Below, in pieces: positions 1 through 7,100 of a DNA stretch of 32,713 nt. This DNA is from Streptomyces sp. ISL-11 (GTDB lineage Bacteria; Actinomycetota; Actinomycetes; Streptomycetales; Streptomycetaceae). The notes under the pieces were generated by a model that did not search any database, was not told the DNA's origin, and saw nothing but the letters and a program-made list of their open reading frames with translations. The position numbers were made by a program, and so were the translations under genes. Within the stretch, counting starts at the first letter, position 1; every line of letters begins with the position of its first letter. The stretch covers positions 1 to 32,713 of the forward strand of contig NZ_JAGGOL010000169.1 in NCBI RefSeq assembly GCF_018614525.1, written 5' to 3'.

Positions 1-386
1 ACGAGTCGCCGTATGCCGCCTGTCGGCGGGAAGTCCTGGAGGAGCTGGGCATCTCTCCCGTGATCGGCGCCCTCCTGGTCGTGGACTGGGCACCGAACGC
101 CCAGGAGGGCGACAAAGTGCTCTATGTCTTCGACGGCGGCCTGCTCCAGCAAGGCGACTGGCACGCGATCGAGATCGCCTCGGACGAACTGCTGACAGCC
201 AAGTTCCAACCGCCGGAAGCCCTCGACGAACTGTTGATTCCGAGATTGGCCCGCCGAGTGAAACAGGCGATCACAGCGCGGGAACAGGCACACCCGCAGT
301 ACCTGGAGCACGGCGAGCCGATGCCGGCCTCGCTAACCGGCTTGACGGCCGTCTCGCCAAGCCGGCATCGCCCAGTTGCACGGTAG
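1..386 (+). CDS. NUDIX hydrolase, C-terminal part (5' end outside window)
   Basis: The frame is open from base 3 and ends at 386, giving 127 visible residues. The first residues hold the second half of a Nudix box (RREVLEELGI), whose Glu residues bind the divalent metal used to hydrolyse nucleoside diphosphate-X bonds. The following beta-strand region (VIGALLVVDWAP) and helical C-terminus agree with a small house-cleaning NUDIX protein of about 150-170 residues. The substrate cannot be inferred. It lies next to another complete NUDIX gene and a broken third one, an unusual cluster. NUDIX genes are common passengers of actinomycete integrative elements, and I infer that this gene may belong to an element extending off the left edge. 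A GTG at 60 is only an internal codon, because the Nudix box lies upstream of it. Confidence 0.85.
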   Translation, partial: ESPYAACRREVLEELGISPVIGALLVVDWAPNAQEGDKVLYVFDGGLLQQGDWHAIEIASDELLTAKFQPPEALDELLIPRLARRVKQAITAREQAHPQYLEHGEPMPASLTGLTAVSPSRHRPVAR

Positions 387-559
387 GCACCGCGGGTGGA
401 GCTACGCAGCGGAACCTGTTGGTGTTCCGTTGAGCAAGGCTGCGAGGCTGCCTCGTTGTTCCGGGGTGGGTGCAGGAGCCTTTTCCAGCTCCGAAGAGAC
501 CCAGTGGTCCAGGCTGACCGTTGACCGGCCTTCCCAAGCGGGCTCGCCCTCTGTGGCCA

Positions 560-1000
560 TCAGTTCTCCTCGTTGGTTTCGCGAAGAACGGAGCACAGGG
601 CAGCGATCAGCCTTCTGTCCCGGTCGTGCGTGAGCTTGTCGCGTGCGTCGTCGGGCGCGAGCCAGGTCATTCGACTCACCTCTCGACTGGGCACGAACTC
701 ACCGTCCACCGCCCGTGCCGCCCAGTAGCGCACCTCTTTCGGGCGCCCCTGCGCGTCGATGTATCGAGCGGTCGGCAAGGGCGCCCCGAGGGCGCATGTC
801 ATGCCGGTCTCTTCCAGCACCTCCCGGACAGCAGCCTCGCGGGCATGCTCGCTGCGCTTGAGCTTGCCTTTCGGATGTGACCAGTCCGCCCACCTCGGTC
901 GGTAGACCAGGGCAAGCTCAATGCCCTCACCGGTGGGGTCGTGGCGCCACAGGACGCATCCTGCGGCCTGAACTATCGGCAGCTCTTCCATGGTTCCCAT
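560..1000 (-). CDS. NUDIX hydrolase, MutT1-like
   Basis: This 146-residue protein has a textbook Nudix box: G-x5-E-x7-REVLEETGM starting at GKLKRSEHAREAAV, preceded by the WSHPKGK segment typical of actinobacterial MutT1-type (Ap6A / 8-oxo-dGTP cleaning) enzymes. It probably hydrolyses a nucleotide diphosphate derivative in the cytoplasm; the substrate is not defined by the sequence. I chose ATG at 1000 (MGTMEELP) because a GCGAGGA ribosome site lies about 10 bases upstream. The longer reading to 1063 uses bases at the junction with the broken paralogue and has no conserved sequence. The gene faces away from the truncated paralogue that begins at about 1057, and the two proteins are clearly similar (DWSHPKGKLKR, RPKEVRYW). 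The gene may have been brought by the element that split the other copy. Confidence 0.85.
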   Translation of the reverse strand: MGTMEELPIVQAAGCVLWRHDPTGEGIELALVYRPRWADWSHPKGKLKRSEHAREAAVREVLEETGMTCALGAPLPTARYIDAQGRPKEVRYWAARAVDGEFVPSREVSRMTWLAPDDARDKLTHDRDRRLIAALCSVLRETNEEN

Positions 1001-1056
1001 GCTGCCGGATCCTCGCCATAAGGCTGCTGACCTGCGGTTTTGTTGACCGTTGTTAA

Positions 1057-1380
1057 CTTTCATACGGCGACTGGTCGCACCCGAAAGGCAAGCTCAAACG
1101 CGGCGAGGACGCGGAAGGGTGCGCGCTGCGGGAGGTCCGGGAGGAGACCGGCATGTCCTGCGAACTCGGCACCCCCCTCCCGACGGCCCACTACGTGGCG
1201 GCGGGCCGCCCGAAGGAGGTCCGCTACTGGTCGGCGCGGGCCACGTCCGGCGCGTTCGCGCCGACCCGGGAGGTGGACCGCGTCCTGTGGTTGCACCCGA
1301 CGGCGGCCCGCGGCCGTCTGACCGAGGAGCGGGATCGGGTGCTGGTGGATGCGTTGTTGGAGGTTCTGGGGGTCATGTGA
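1057..1380 (+). pseudogene. 5'-truncated NUDIX hydrolase (MutT1-like) remnant
   Basis: From base 1063 the plus strand reads YGDWSHPKGKLKRGED and continues through a complete Nudix box (ALREVREETGM), then GRPKEVRYWSAR and LLEVLGVM to a stop at 1380. This is about 105 residues of a MutT1-like protein. An in-frame TAA sits at 1054-1056, and the N-terminal strand that should precede YGDWSHPK is missing. There is no plausible start with a ribosome site, and the ATG at 1153 lies inside the fold. The gene has therefore lost its 5' third. The break falls exactly where the oppositely oriented complete paralogue region begins, so an insertion or rearrangement junction at about 1057-1063 is the simplest explanation. 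The missing 5' half may lie at the far end of an element outside the window. Confidence 0.8.
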
Positions 1381-1391
1381 GCGGGCGGCTG

Positions 1392-1728
1392 CGGGCCGTG
1401 TCGTGTGCACCCCCGCTGCGCGGTGGTGTCCTCAAACGCCGGACGGGCTGAGATCGGCTGGGCTCAGCCACCATCAAGCCCGTCCGGCGCTTGAGGACGC
1501 GCCCGCAGGGCGCTCGCCGCCGCAGGCGGCAAGGAGGCCCGCGGCCGCGGACACCGCCTGGGCCGTGTCGTGCGCACCACCGCTGCGCGGCGGTGTCCTC
1601 AATCTCCCCCAGCTACCGCTGGGAGGTGCCCCCAACGGGCTTGATTGTGGCTGAGCCGTCCGAATTCAAGCCCGCCCGGCGTTTGAGGACACCCGCAGGG
1701 CGCCCGCCGCCGCAGGCTGCAAAACCCC
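1392..1728. repeat. Duplicated Streptomyces-type intergenic repeat module
   Basis: Two diverged copies of one module lie in tandem. Bases 1393-1435 match 1560-1602 with few differences, and 1491-1532 match about 1683-1725. Each module carries an inverted pair: 1430-1449 pairs with 1477-1496 over 20 bases with one mismatch around the core GCCGGACGGGCT. The second copy also holds the short hairpin CTCCCCCAGC...GCTGGGAG (1604-1625). Both elements are recurrent intergenic repeats in Streptomyces genomes; a related inverted pair appears at 31169-31206. They may act as transcription terminators between the NUDIX remnant and the convergent methyltransferase gene. No gene is visible here. Confidence 0.75.
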
Positions 1729-2535
1729 CTAGCCGCCAGGCGCAAGCGCCTCCCAGCGCAAGGTGACCTCCCCTTGCCGCCACCGCCGCGGCCCGTCCGT
1801 CACCGGCCAGGCGTCGCCGAGGGAGGACACCGCGCGGATCCACCGCTGGCGCGCGCTCAGCGGGGCGTACGGGGCCGCCAGGGCCCATGCCCGGTCGAAG
1901 TCGCGGAGGAACGCGTGCACCGGCTCGCCCGGGACATTGCGGTGGATGAGCGCCTTGGGGAGGCGTTCCGCCAGGTCGGAGGGTGTCGACAGAGAGCCCA
2001 GGCGGGTCGCGAACGTGACCGTGCGCGGGCCCTCCGGGCCCAGCGCCACCCACACGTGCCGGCGCCCGATCTCGTCGCACGTGCCCTCGACCAGCAGCCC
2101 GCCCGGCGCCAGCCGCCCGCACAGCCGGGCCCAGACCGCCGCGACCTCGCCCTCGTCGTACTGCCGCAGCACGTTCGCCGCCCGGATCAGCGCCGGCCGG
2201 CGCCCCGCCGCCAGTGGTACCTCGAACCCGCCGTGGGCGAAGGACAGCCCCGGACGTTCGTACGGCACGGCCGCCGCGACCCGCGCCGGTTCGATCTCCA
2301 CCCCGACGACCTCCGCGTCCGCGCACACCGTGCGCAGCCGCCCCAGCAGCTCGACCGCCGTCCACGGCGCGGCCCCGTACCCGAGGTCGACCGCGACCGG
2401 GTCGGGGCAGGAGCGCAGGAACGCGCCGTGCGTGTCGGCGATCCAGCGGTCCATGCGGCGCAAGCGGTTCGGGTTGGTCGTCCCACGCGTCACCGAACCG
2501 ACGGGACGGCCGGGCGGGGCGGTGCGGGGGGCCAT
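1729..2535 (-). CDS. Class I SAM-dependent methyltransferase
   Basis: This is a 268-residue protein. Motif I of the class I methyltransferase fold is seen as VAVDLGYGAAPWT near residues 48-60, followed by an acidic residue at the end of strand 2 (VVGVEIEPARV) that should hold the SAM ribose. A later strand reads APGGLLVEGTCDEIGRR, as usual for motifs III-IV. The methyl acceptor is unknown. It lies upstream of and divergent from mshA with a gap of about 170 bases. I do not see a signal peptide or membrane segment. The start at 2535 has only a weak ribosome site; a start at the internal Met of MDRWIADTHGAF (about residue 28) is possible because that is where the conserved fold begins. Confidence 0.8.
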   Translation of the reverse strand: MAPRTAPPGRPVGSVTRGTTNPNRLRRMDRWIADTHGAFLRSCPDPVAVDLGYGAAPWTAVELLGRLRTVCADAEVVGVEIEPARVAAAVPYERPGLSFAHGGFEVPLAAGRRPALIRAANVLRQYDEGEVAAVWARLCGRLAPGGLLVEGTCDEIGRRHVWVALGPEGPRTVTFATRLGSLSTPSDLAERLPKALIHRNVPGEPVHAFLRDFDRAWALAAPYAPLSARQRWIRAVSSLGDAWPVTDGPRRWRQGEVTLRWEALAPGG

Positions 2536-2634
2536 GGGGAAACCCTATGGCAGGCACGTTCCGGTGCGGTACGTCACTCTTTGGTAAAGCGGAATGGGAG
2601 TCGGCCTCCGCGACGTTGGCACCGTTGACAGGTG

Positions 2635-2705
2635 GAGCACGCATCCATGGCGGGTGCAGCACCGATGCCGGTGCACGCGCCCATGGCGGATGGAGGACAC
2701 GCACG
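2635..2705 (+). repeat. Imperfect tandem repeat in mshA leader
   Basis: Just before the mshA start, two units of about 36 bases resemble each other: GCACGCATCCATGGCGGGTG at 2638-2657 and GCACGCGCCCATGGCGGATG at 2673-2692. A TTGACA hexamer (2625-2630) lies immediately upstream and could be a -35 box, but no convincing -10 box follows. The repeat may be part of the promoter or 5' leader of mshA. No binding protein can be named. Confidence 0.4.
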
Positions 2706-4067
2706 GTGAGCCAGTACGCATCCAGGCTCGGCGCACGCCGCGGCCGCGCGCTCGGCACGCTCGCCAACACCCCGCTCCGGCGCCTCGGAGCCCCCCGCAG
2801 GCCCCGCCGCATCGCGATGCTCAGCGTTCACACGTCCCCGCTGCACCAGCCCGGCACGGGCGACGCGGGCGGGATGAACGTCTACATCGTCGAGCTGGCC
2901 AAGCGCCTCGCCGCGATCAACATCGAGGTCGAGATCTTCACGCGCGCCACCACCGGCGCGCTCCCGCCCTCCGTGGAGCTGTCCCCCGGCGTGCTCGTCC
3001 GGCACATCGACGCCGGACCGTACGAGGGCCTGGCCAAGGAGGAGCTGCCCGCGCAGCTCTGCGCCTTCACGCACGGCGTGATGCAGGCGTGGGCCGGCCA
3101 CCGGCCCGGCCACTACGACCTCGTCCACTCCCACTACTGGCTCTCCGGCCACGTCGGCTGGCTCGCCGCCGAGCGCTGGGGCGTCCCCCTCGTGCACGCC
3201 ATGCACACCATGGCCAAGGTCAAGAACGCCGCCCTCGCCGCGGGCGACACCCCCGAACCCGCCGCCCGCGTGATCGGCGAGACCCAGATCGTCCGGGCCG
3301 CCGACCGCCTCATCGCCAACACCGACGGCGAGGCGGAGGAGCTGATCCACCACTACGAGGCCGAGCCCGCCAAGGTCGCCGTCGTGCACCCGGGCGTCAA
3401 CCTCGAACGCTTCACGCCCGGCGACGGCCGCGCGGCCGCCCGCGAACGGCTCGGCCTGCCCGCCGACGCGCTGATACCGCTGTTCGCCGGCCGCATCCAG
3501 CCGCTCAAGGCCCCCGACATCCTGCTGCGCGCCGTCGCCGACCTCCTCGACCGGCGCCCGGAGCTGCGCTCGCGCGTCGTCGTGCCCGTCGTCGGCGGGC
3601 CCAGTGGCAGCGGCCTGGCCAAGCCCGAGGGCCTGCAGAAGCTCGCCGCGCGCCTCGGCATCTCCGACGTCGTCCGCTTCCGCCCACCGGTCGGCCAGGA
3701 ACAGCTCGCGGACTGGTACCGGGCCGCGTCCGTCCTGGTCATGCCGTCCTACAGCGAGTCCTTCGGCCTGGTCGCCGCCGAGGCGCAGGCGTGCGCCACG
3801 CCCGTCGTCGCGGCGGCCGTGGGCGGACTGCCCGTGGCCGTGCGCGACGGCGCCAGCGGCTTCCTCGTCGAGGGCCACGACCCCGCCGACTACGCGCGGG
3901 CGCTGGGCCGCTTCGCCGACGAGCCCGCGCTGGTGGACCGGATGGGCGACGCCGCCGCCCGGCACGCCCGGTCCTTCGGCTGGGACACGGCCGCGGCCGC
4001 CACGGCCGATGTGTACACCGCGGCGATCAACGAACGGCGCCGTCGCCTACGCTCGACGCATGTCTGA
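2706..4067 (+). CDS. mshA: D-inositol-3-phosphate glycosyltransferase MshA
   Basis: This 453-residue GT-B glycosyltransferase (GT4 family) transfers N-acetylglucosamine from UDP-GlcNAc to 1-L-myo-inositol 1-phosphate, the first committed step of mycothiol synthesis in the cytoplasm. The N-terminal domain shows HTSPLHQPGTGDAGGMNVY (residues about 42-60), the glycine-rich acceptor/phosphate loop of MshA. The C-terminal domain shows GRIQPLKAPDIL and the E-x7-E signature SESFGLVAAEAQACATPV that holds the sugar nucleotide. I chose GTG at 2706 because GGAGGA precedes it by about 10 bases; the open frame further upstream overlaps the methyltransferase and has no homologous look. The gene ends 8 bases inside the next gene, so translation of the pair is probably coupled. 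Confidence 0.95.
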   Translation: MSQYASRLGARRGRALGTLANTPLRRLGAPRRPRRIAMLSVHTSPLHQPGTGDAGGMNVYIVELAKRLAAINIEVEIFTRATTGALPPSVELSPGVLVRHIDAGPYEGLAKEELPAQLCAFTHGVMQAWAGHRPGHYDLVHSHYWLSGHVGWLAAERWGVPLVHAMHTMAKVKNAALAAGDTPEPAARVIGETQIVRAADRLIANTDGEAEELIHHYEAEPAKVAVVHPGVNLERFTPGDGRAAARERLGLPADALIPLFAGRIQPLKAPDILLRAVADLLDRRPELRSRVVVPVVGGPSGSGLAKPEGLQKLAARLGISDVVRFRPPVGQEQLADWYRAASVLVMPSYSESFGLVAAEAQACATPVVAAAVGGLPVAVRDGASGFLVEGHDPADYARALGRFADEPALVDRMGDAAARHARSFGWDTAAAATADVYTAAINERRRRLRSTHV

Positions 4068-4551
4068 CGCGAAAACCGTCATCGAGCGGACGTTCCAGGA
4101 AGCCGGGCTCGAATGGGAGAGCCCGGCCGACGGCACGTATGTCGTGAAGCTCCCCGGCACCCGCAAGCTGTCGACGACCGTCTCGCTGATCGTCGGCAGG
4201 CACTCGCTGTCGGTCAACGCCTTCGTCGTGCGGTGCCCCGACGAGAACCACCCGGCGGTCCACCGCTGGCTGCTGGAGCGCAACACCCGCCTGTACGGGC
4301 TGGCGTACGCGATCGACCGGCTCGGTGACGTCTACCTCGTCGGCCGGCTGCCGCTGGCCGCGGTGACCCCCGACGAGATCGACCGGATCCTGGGCACGGT
4401 GCTGGAGCACGCCGACGGCAGCTTCAACACCCTGCTGGAGATGGGCTTCGCCACCGCGATCCGCAAGGAGTACGCCTGGCGCACCGCGCGGGGGGAGTCC
4501 ACGCGCAACCTCGACGCGTTCACGAACCTGACGCGGCGCGAGGACGGCTGA
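4060..4551 (+). CDS. YbjN domain protein (type III secretion chaperone-like fold)
   Basis: This 163-residue protein of the YbjN family has an alpha/beta fold resembling type III secretion chaperones and is found next to mshA in many actinobacteria. The body TVSLIVGRHSLSVNAFVVRCPDENHPAVHRWLLERNTRLYGLAYAIDRLGDVYLVGRLPL is typical, including the strand-helix order and the RxN-x(5)-YAI-x(3)-GD pattern. It is cytoplasmic, with no signal peptide. The molecular role is unknown. The start ATG lies within the last codons of mshA (overlap of 8 bases), suggesting an operon. Its 3' end overlaps the convergent MFS gene by 32 bases. Confidence 0.85.
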   Translation: MSDAKTVIERTFQEAGLEWESPADGTYVVKLPGTRKLSTTVSLIVGRHSLSVNAFVVRCPDENHPAVHRWLLERNTRLYGLAYAIDRLGDVYLVGRLPLAAVTPDEIDRILGTVLEHADGSFNTLLEMGFATAIRKEYAWRTARGESTRNLDAFTNLTRREDG

Positions 4552-5818
4552 CGGAGGGCCCGGCCTCCGCGACCCGGGCCGGCTGACGGGCCGCCACCGG
4601 AGTGGCCTGCTCCGCCGGAGGCAGCGTCCGCATCAGCAGCCAGTACCCGGCCGCGGCCACCGTGCCGATCACCGCGCACCCGGCCCACAGGGTGTCCGCG
4701 CCGAAGCGGTCGATGACCACGCCGCCCGCCAGCGGGGCGATCAGCCCGGCGGCGGACCAGGAGAGGGTGTAGACGCCCTGGTAGCGGCCGCGGCCGTGGA
4801 CGGGGGAGAGCCGCACCACCAGACCCATCTGGGTGGGGGAGTTGATGATCTCGCCCAGCGTCCACACGCAGACGGTCAGCATCAGCAAGCCCAGCGACGA
4901 CCCGGCGAAGGCGGTGAGCCCGAAGCCGTACCCCGCGAACAGCGCGGAGAGGACCAGCAGTCGTCGCGGGTCACGGTGCTCGATGAAGCGGGTCACCGGG
5001 ATCTGGACGGCCACGATCAGGACGCCGTTGACGGCCATGGCCACGCCGTAGTGGCTGGTGGAGAAGCCGTTCGCGCCCATCGCCACCGGCAGGGCGACCG
5101 AGGACTGCTGGAAGATCAGGGCGATCAGGAACGACAGCCCGACGACGCCCATGTACCGCCCGTCGCGCAGCACCGTGCCCATGCCGATGGCGGGCTCCTG
5201 CGGGCCGCCCGCCTCCGCGGCCGCCGGCCGGGACTCGGGGAGCTTGGCGAAGACGAGGATCGCGCACGCCAGGGTCATGACCGCTTCGCCGAGGAAGCCG
5301 ATCAGATAGCTGTACCGCGCGATGAACCCGGCGGCGACGGACGAGAGCGCGAAGCCGAGGTTGATGGCCCAGTAGTTCAGGGCGAAGGCCCGCACGCGGT
5401 CCTCGGGCGCCACGATGTCGGCCATCATCGCCTGCACGGCCGGCCGCGAGGCGTTGCTCGCCATGCCCACCACGAAGGCGACCGCCGCGATCGCCACGGG
5501 ACTCTGGACGAACCCCAGCACCGCCACGGCCACCGCGGTCGCCACCTGCGCGATCAGCAGGGTCGGCCGGCGGCCCAGCCGGTCGGTCATCACCCCGCCG
5601 CCGATCGAGGAGACGACGCCGCCGAGCCCGTGCAGGGCGGCCACCAGCCCCGCGTACGAGGCCGAATAACCCCGCTCGACCGTCAAATAGAGTGCCAGGA
5701 ACACGGAGACGAACGCGCCGAGCCGGTTGACCAGCGTGGAGGTCCACAGCCACCAGAAGTCCCGGGGAAGCCCCGAAACGCTTTCCTGCGCGGCCCGTCT
5801 GACGCTCGCCACGGACAT
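4520..5818 (-). CDS. MFS transporter, probable drug/metabolite exporter
   Basis: This 432-residue protein has about 12 hydrophobic segments and the major facilitator loop 2-3 signature GGVMTDRLGRRPTLL. It probably acts as a proton-coupled exporter in the cytoplasmic membrane; the substrate is unknown. I chose ATG at 5818 (MSVASVRRAAQES) because a purine-rich GGGGGTAGTGGG site precedes it and because the extra upstream residues are not conserved-looking. The C-terminus (after residue about 400) is a Pro/Ala-rich tail. It is convergent with ybjN (32-base overlap) and divergent from gpmA. An inverted repeat in the shared upstream region may be an operator. Confidence 0.88.
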   Translation of the reverse strand: MSVASVRRAAQESVSGLPRDFWWLWTSTLVNRLGAFVSVFLALYLTVERGYSASYAGLVAALHGLGGVVSSIGGGVMTDRLGRRPTLLIAQVATAVAVAVLGFVQSPVAIAAVAFVVGMASNASRPAVQAMMADIVAPEDRVRAFALNYWAINLGFALSSVAAGFIARYSYLIGFLGEAVMTLACAILVFAKLPESRPAAAEAGGPQEPAIGMGTVLRDGRYMGVVGLSFLIALIFQQSSVALPVAMGANGFSTSHYGVAMAVNGVLIVAVQIPVTRFIEHRDPRRLLVLSALFAGYGFGLTAFAGSSLGLLMLTVCVWTLGEIINSPTQMGLVVRLSPVHGRGRYQGVYTLSWSAAGLIAPLAGGVVIDRFGADTLWAGCAVIGTVAAAGYWLLMRTLPPAEQATPVAARQPARVAEAGPSVSRPRAASGS

Positions 5819-5834
5819 CCCACTACCCCCGATA

Positions 5835-5867
5835 TGTAAGTCCCGCCACCTGCTTCCGCAACTTACA
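5835..5867. promoter_or_regulatory. Inverted repeat upstream of MFS gene
   Basis: TGTAAGT (5835-5841) and ACTTACA (5861-5867) form a perfect 7-base inverted pair with centres 26 bases apart. The repeat sits 17-49 bases upstream of the MFS start, overlapping the probable promoter of that gene. Exporter genes are often repressed by a local dimeric regulator binding such a dyad, but no regulator gene is adjacent. Confidence 0.4.
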
Positions 5868-5970
5868 CGCGGCGACGTCCCGCACGCCATCCAATTGATG
5901 ATCTCCGTCAACCGTCCATAGCGTGGTACGCCCGCACGGCGCAACCCCCACCGTCGTTTACGCTCATGGC

Positions 5971-6732
5971 ATGGCCGACGCACCGTACAAGCTGATCCTC
6001 CTCCGCCACGGCGAGAGCGAGTGGAACGCGAAGAACCTGTTCACCGGCTGGGTGGACGTCAACCTCAACGACAAGGGCGAGAAGGAAGCGATCCGGGGCG
6101 GTGAGCTCCTCAAGGACGCCGGCCTGCTCCCCGACGTGGTTCACACCTCCCTCCAGAAGCGCGCCATCCGCACCGCGCAGATGGCCCTGGAGGCCGCCGA
6201 CCGCCACTGGATCCCCGTTCACCGCTCCTGGCGGCTGAACGAGCGCCACTACGGCGCTCTCCAGGGCAAGGACAAGGCCCAGACCCTCGCCGAGTTCGGC
6301 GAGGAGCAGTTCATGCTCTGGCGCCGTTCCTACGACACCCCGCCGCCGGCGCTCCAGGACGGCACCGAGTTCTCGCAGAGCGACGACCCGCGCTACGCCT
6401 CCATCCCCCCGGAGCTGCGCCCGCGCACCGAGTGCCTCAAGGACGTCGTCGTCCGCATGCTGCCGTACTGGTACGACGGCATCGTCCCGGACCTCCTCGC
6501 CGGCCGCACGGTCCTGGTCGCCGCCCACGGCAACAGCCTCCGCGCCCTGGTCAAGCACCTCGACGGCATCTCCGACGCCGACATCGCGGGCCTGAACATC
6601 CCCACCGGCATCCCGCTCGCCTACGAGCTCGACGCCGACTTCCGCCCGCTCAAGCCCGGCGGCACGTACCTCGACCCGGAGGCCGCCAAGGCCGCCATCG
6701 AGGCCGTGAAGAACCAGGGCAAGAAGAAGTAA
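5971..6732 (+). CDS. gpmA: 2,3-bisphosphoglycerate-dependent phosphoglycerate mutase
   Basis: This 253-residue glycolytic enzyme interconverts 3- and 2-phosphoglycerate through a phosphohistidine. LLRHGESEWN holds the catalytic His13 and the phosphate-binding Arg12. NERHYGALQGKDK holds the acid/base Glu91. VAAHGNSLRALVKHLDG holds the second active-site His. ATG at 5971 (MADAPYKLILLRHGESEW) is the start usual for Streptomyces; the open frame upstream is leader. The last residues are AVKNQGKKK, the usual Streptomyces ending. The codons for these last residues and the stop are duplicated at 16799-16822, making the 3' end of this gene the integration site of the adjacent element. The protein is unchanged by the insertion. 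Confidence 0.97.
   Translation: MADAPYKLILLRHGESEWNAKNLFTGWVDVNLNDKGEKEAIRGGELLKDAGLLPDVVHTSLQKRAIRTAQMALEAADRHWIPVHRSWRLNERHYGALQGKDKAQTLAEFGEEQFMLWRRSYDTPPPALQDGTEFSQSDDPRYASIPPELRPRTECLKDVVVRMLPYWYDGIVPDLLAGRTVLVAAHGNSLRALVKHLDGISDADIAGLNIPTGIPLAYELDADFRPLKPGGTYLDPEAAKAAIEAVKNQGKKK
6709..6732 (+). other. attL: attL: left attachment site in 3' end of gpmA
   Basis: The bases coding the last gpmA residues and the stop are repeated at 16799-16822 over 24 bases with one mismatch (A at 6713 versus C at 16803). The perfect core is CCAGGGCAAGAAGAAGTAA (6714-6732). A direct repeat of this length bracketing a tyrosine integrase gene is the standard footprint of site-specific integration. Because the core runs into the stop codon, the host gene keeps its reading frame and sequence. 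Confidence 0.85.
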
Positions 6733-6746
6733 GACCGATCGACCAG

Positions 6747-6781
6747 GCCCCCTACCTGCGCTTTCGCTGCGGGTAGGGGGC
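6747..6781 (+). terminator. gpmA terminator carried by the element
   Basis: GCCCCCTACC (6747-6756) pairs with GGTAGGGGGC (6772-6781), followed by TTGTTG. It lies 15 bases after the gpmA stop but on the element side of attL. A second strong terminator at 16853-16896 sits at the same distance after attR and is presumably the original gpmA terminator. Confidence 0.75.
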
Positions 6782-6812
6782 TTGTTGCTGCGCTGGGGCC
6801 GTCGGTGGGCCG

Positions 6813-7001
6813 TCAGGCGGTCGCCTTGCGAGGCCGTACGCGGCGGACGGTGACGCGGAGCGCGACCATGAGCACGACCGGGATGACGTAAGGCAGGGGC
6901 ACGTCGACCCACAGGGCCAGAGCGCCGCCGCCTCCGCCGACCAGGGTCAGCGGGAAGCCGCGATGAGCGACGTGGATGAGTAAGCCGGGTTGTGCCACCA
7001 T
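6813..7001 (-). CDS. Small membrane protein of the element
   Basis: This 62-residue protein has an excellent ribosome site (AGGAGG, six bases before the ATG at 7001), which makes the start secure. After a short N-terminus it has two hydrophobic stretches (about residues 17-33 and 35-50) and a basic tail (RVTVRRVRPRKATA), so it is probably a small inner-membrane protein with the C-terminus inside. I do not recognise the family. It is the gene nearest attL and reads towards gpmA. Small membrane proteins are frequent in actinomycete plasmids and integrative elements (some assist transfer or exclusion), but no function can be assigned from sequence. Confidence 0.65.
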   Translation of the reverse strand: MVAQPGLLIHVAHRGFPLTLVGGGGGALALWVDVPLPYVIPVVLMVALRVTVRRVRPRKATA

Positions 7002-7054
7002 GGGCTACCTCCTGGTTTGGTCTCTTGGCAAGAGTGACTACTAATGGAGAAAAC

Positions 7055-7082
7055 GAGCCGCCCCCTGGCCGGGGGGCGGCTC
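7055..7082 (-). terminator. Strong hairpin terminator, minus-strand transcripts
   Basis: GAGCCGCCCCC (7055-7065) pairs perfectly with GGGGGCGGCTC (7072-7082) over 11 bases. Read on the minus strand the hairpin is followed by GTTTTCTCC, giving an intrinsic terminator for transcription coming from the integrase/repeat-array side. It lies about 20 bases after the stop of the open frame at 7101-7511. Confidence 0.7.
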
Positions 7083-7100
7083 CTCCAATGTAGCGAGACT

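Noticed and set aside
2574..3965. Long minus-strand frame opposite mshA
   Set aside because: It is Gly/Val/Asp-rich low-complexity sequence typical of antisense frames in high-GC genes; mshA has full family motifs.
6709..6790. tRNA gene as integration target
   Set aside because: No cloverleaf or CCA end is seen at either att copy; the repeated bases are the coding end of gpmA.
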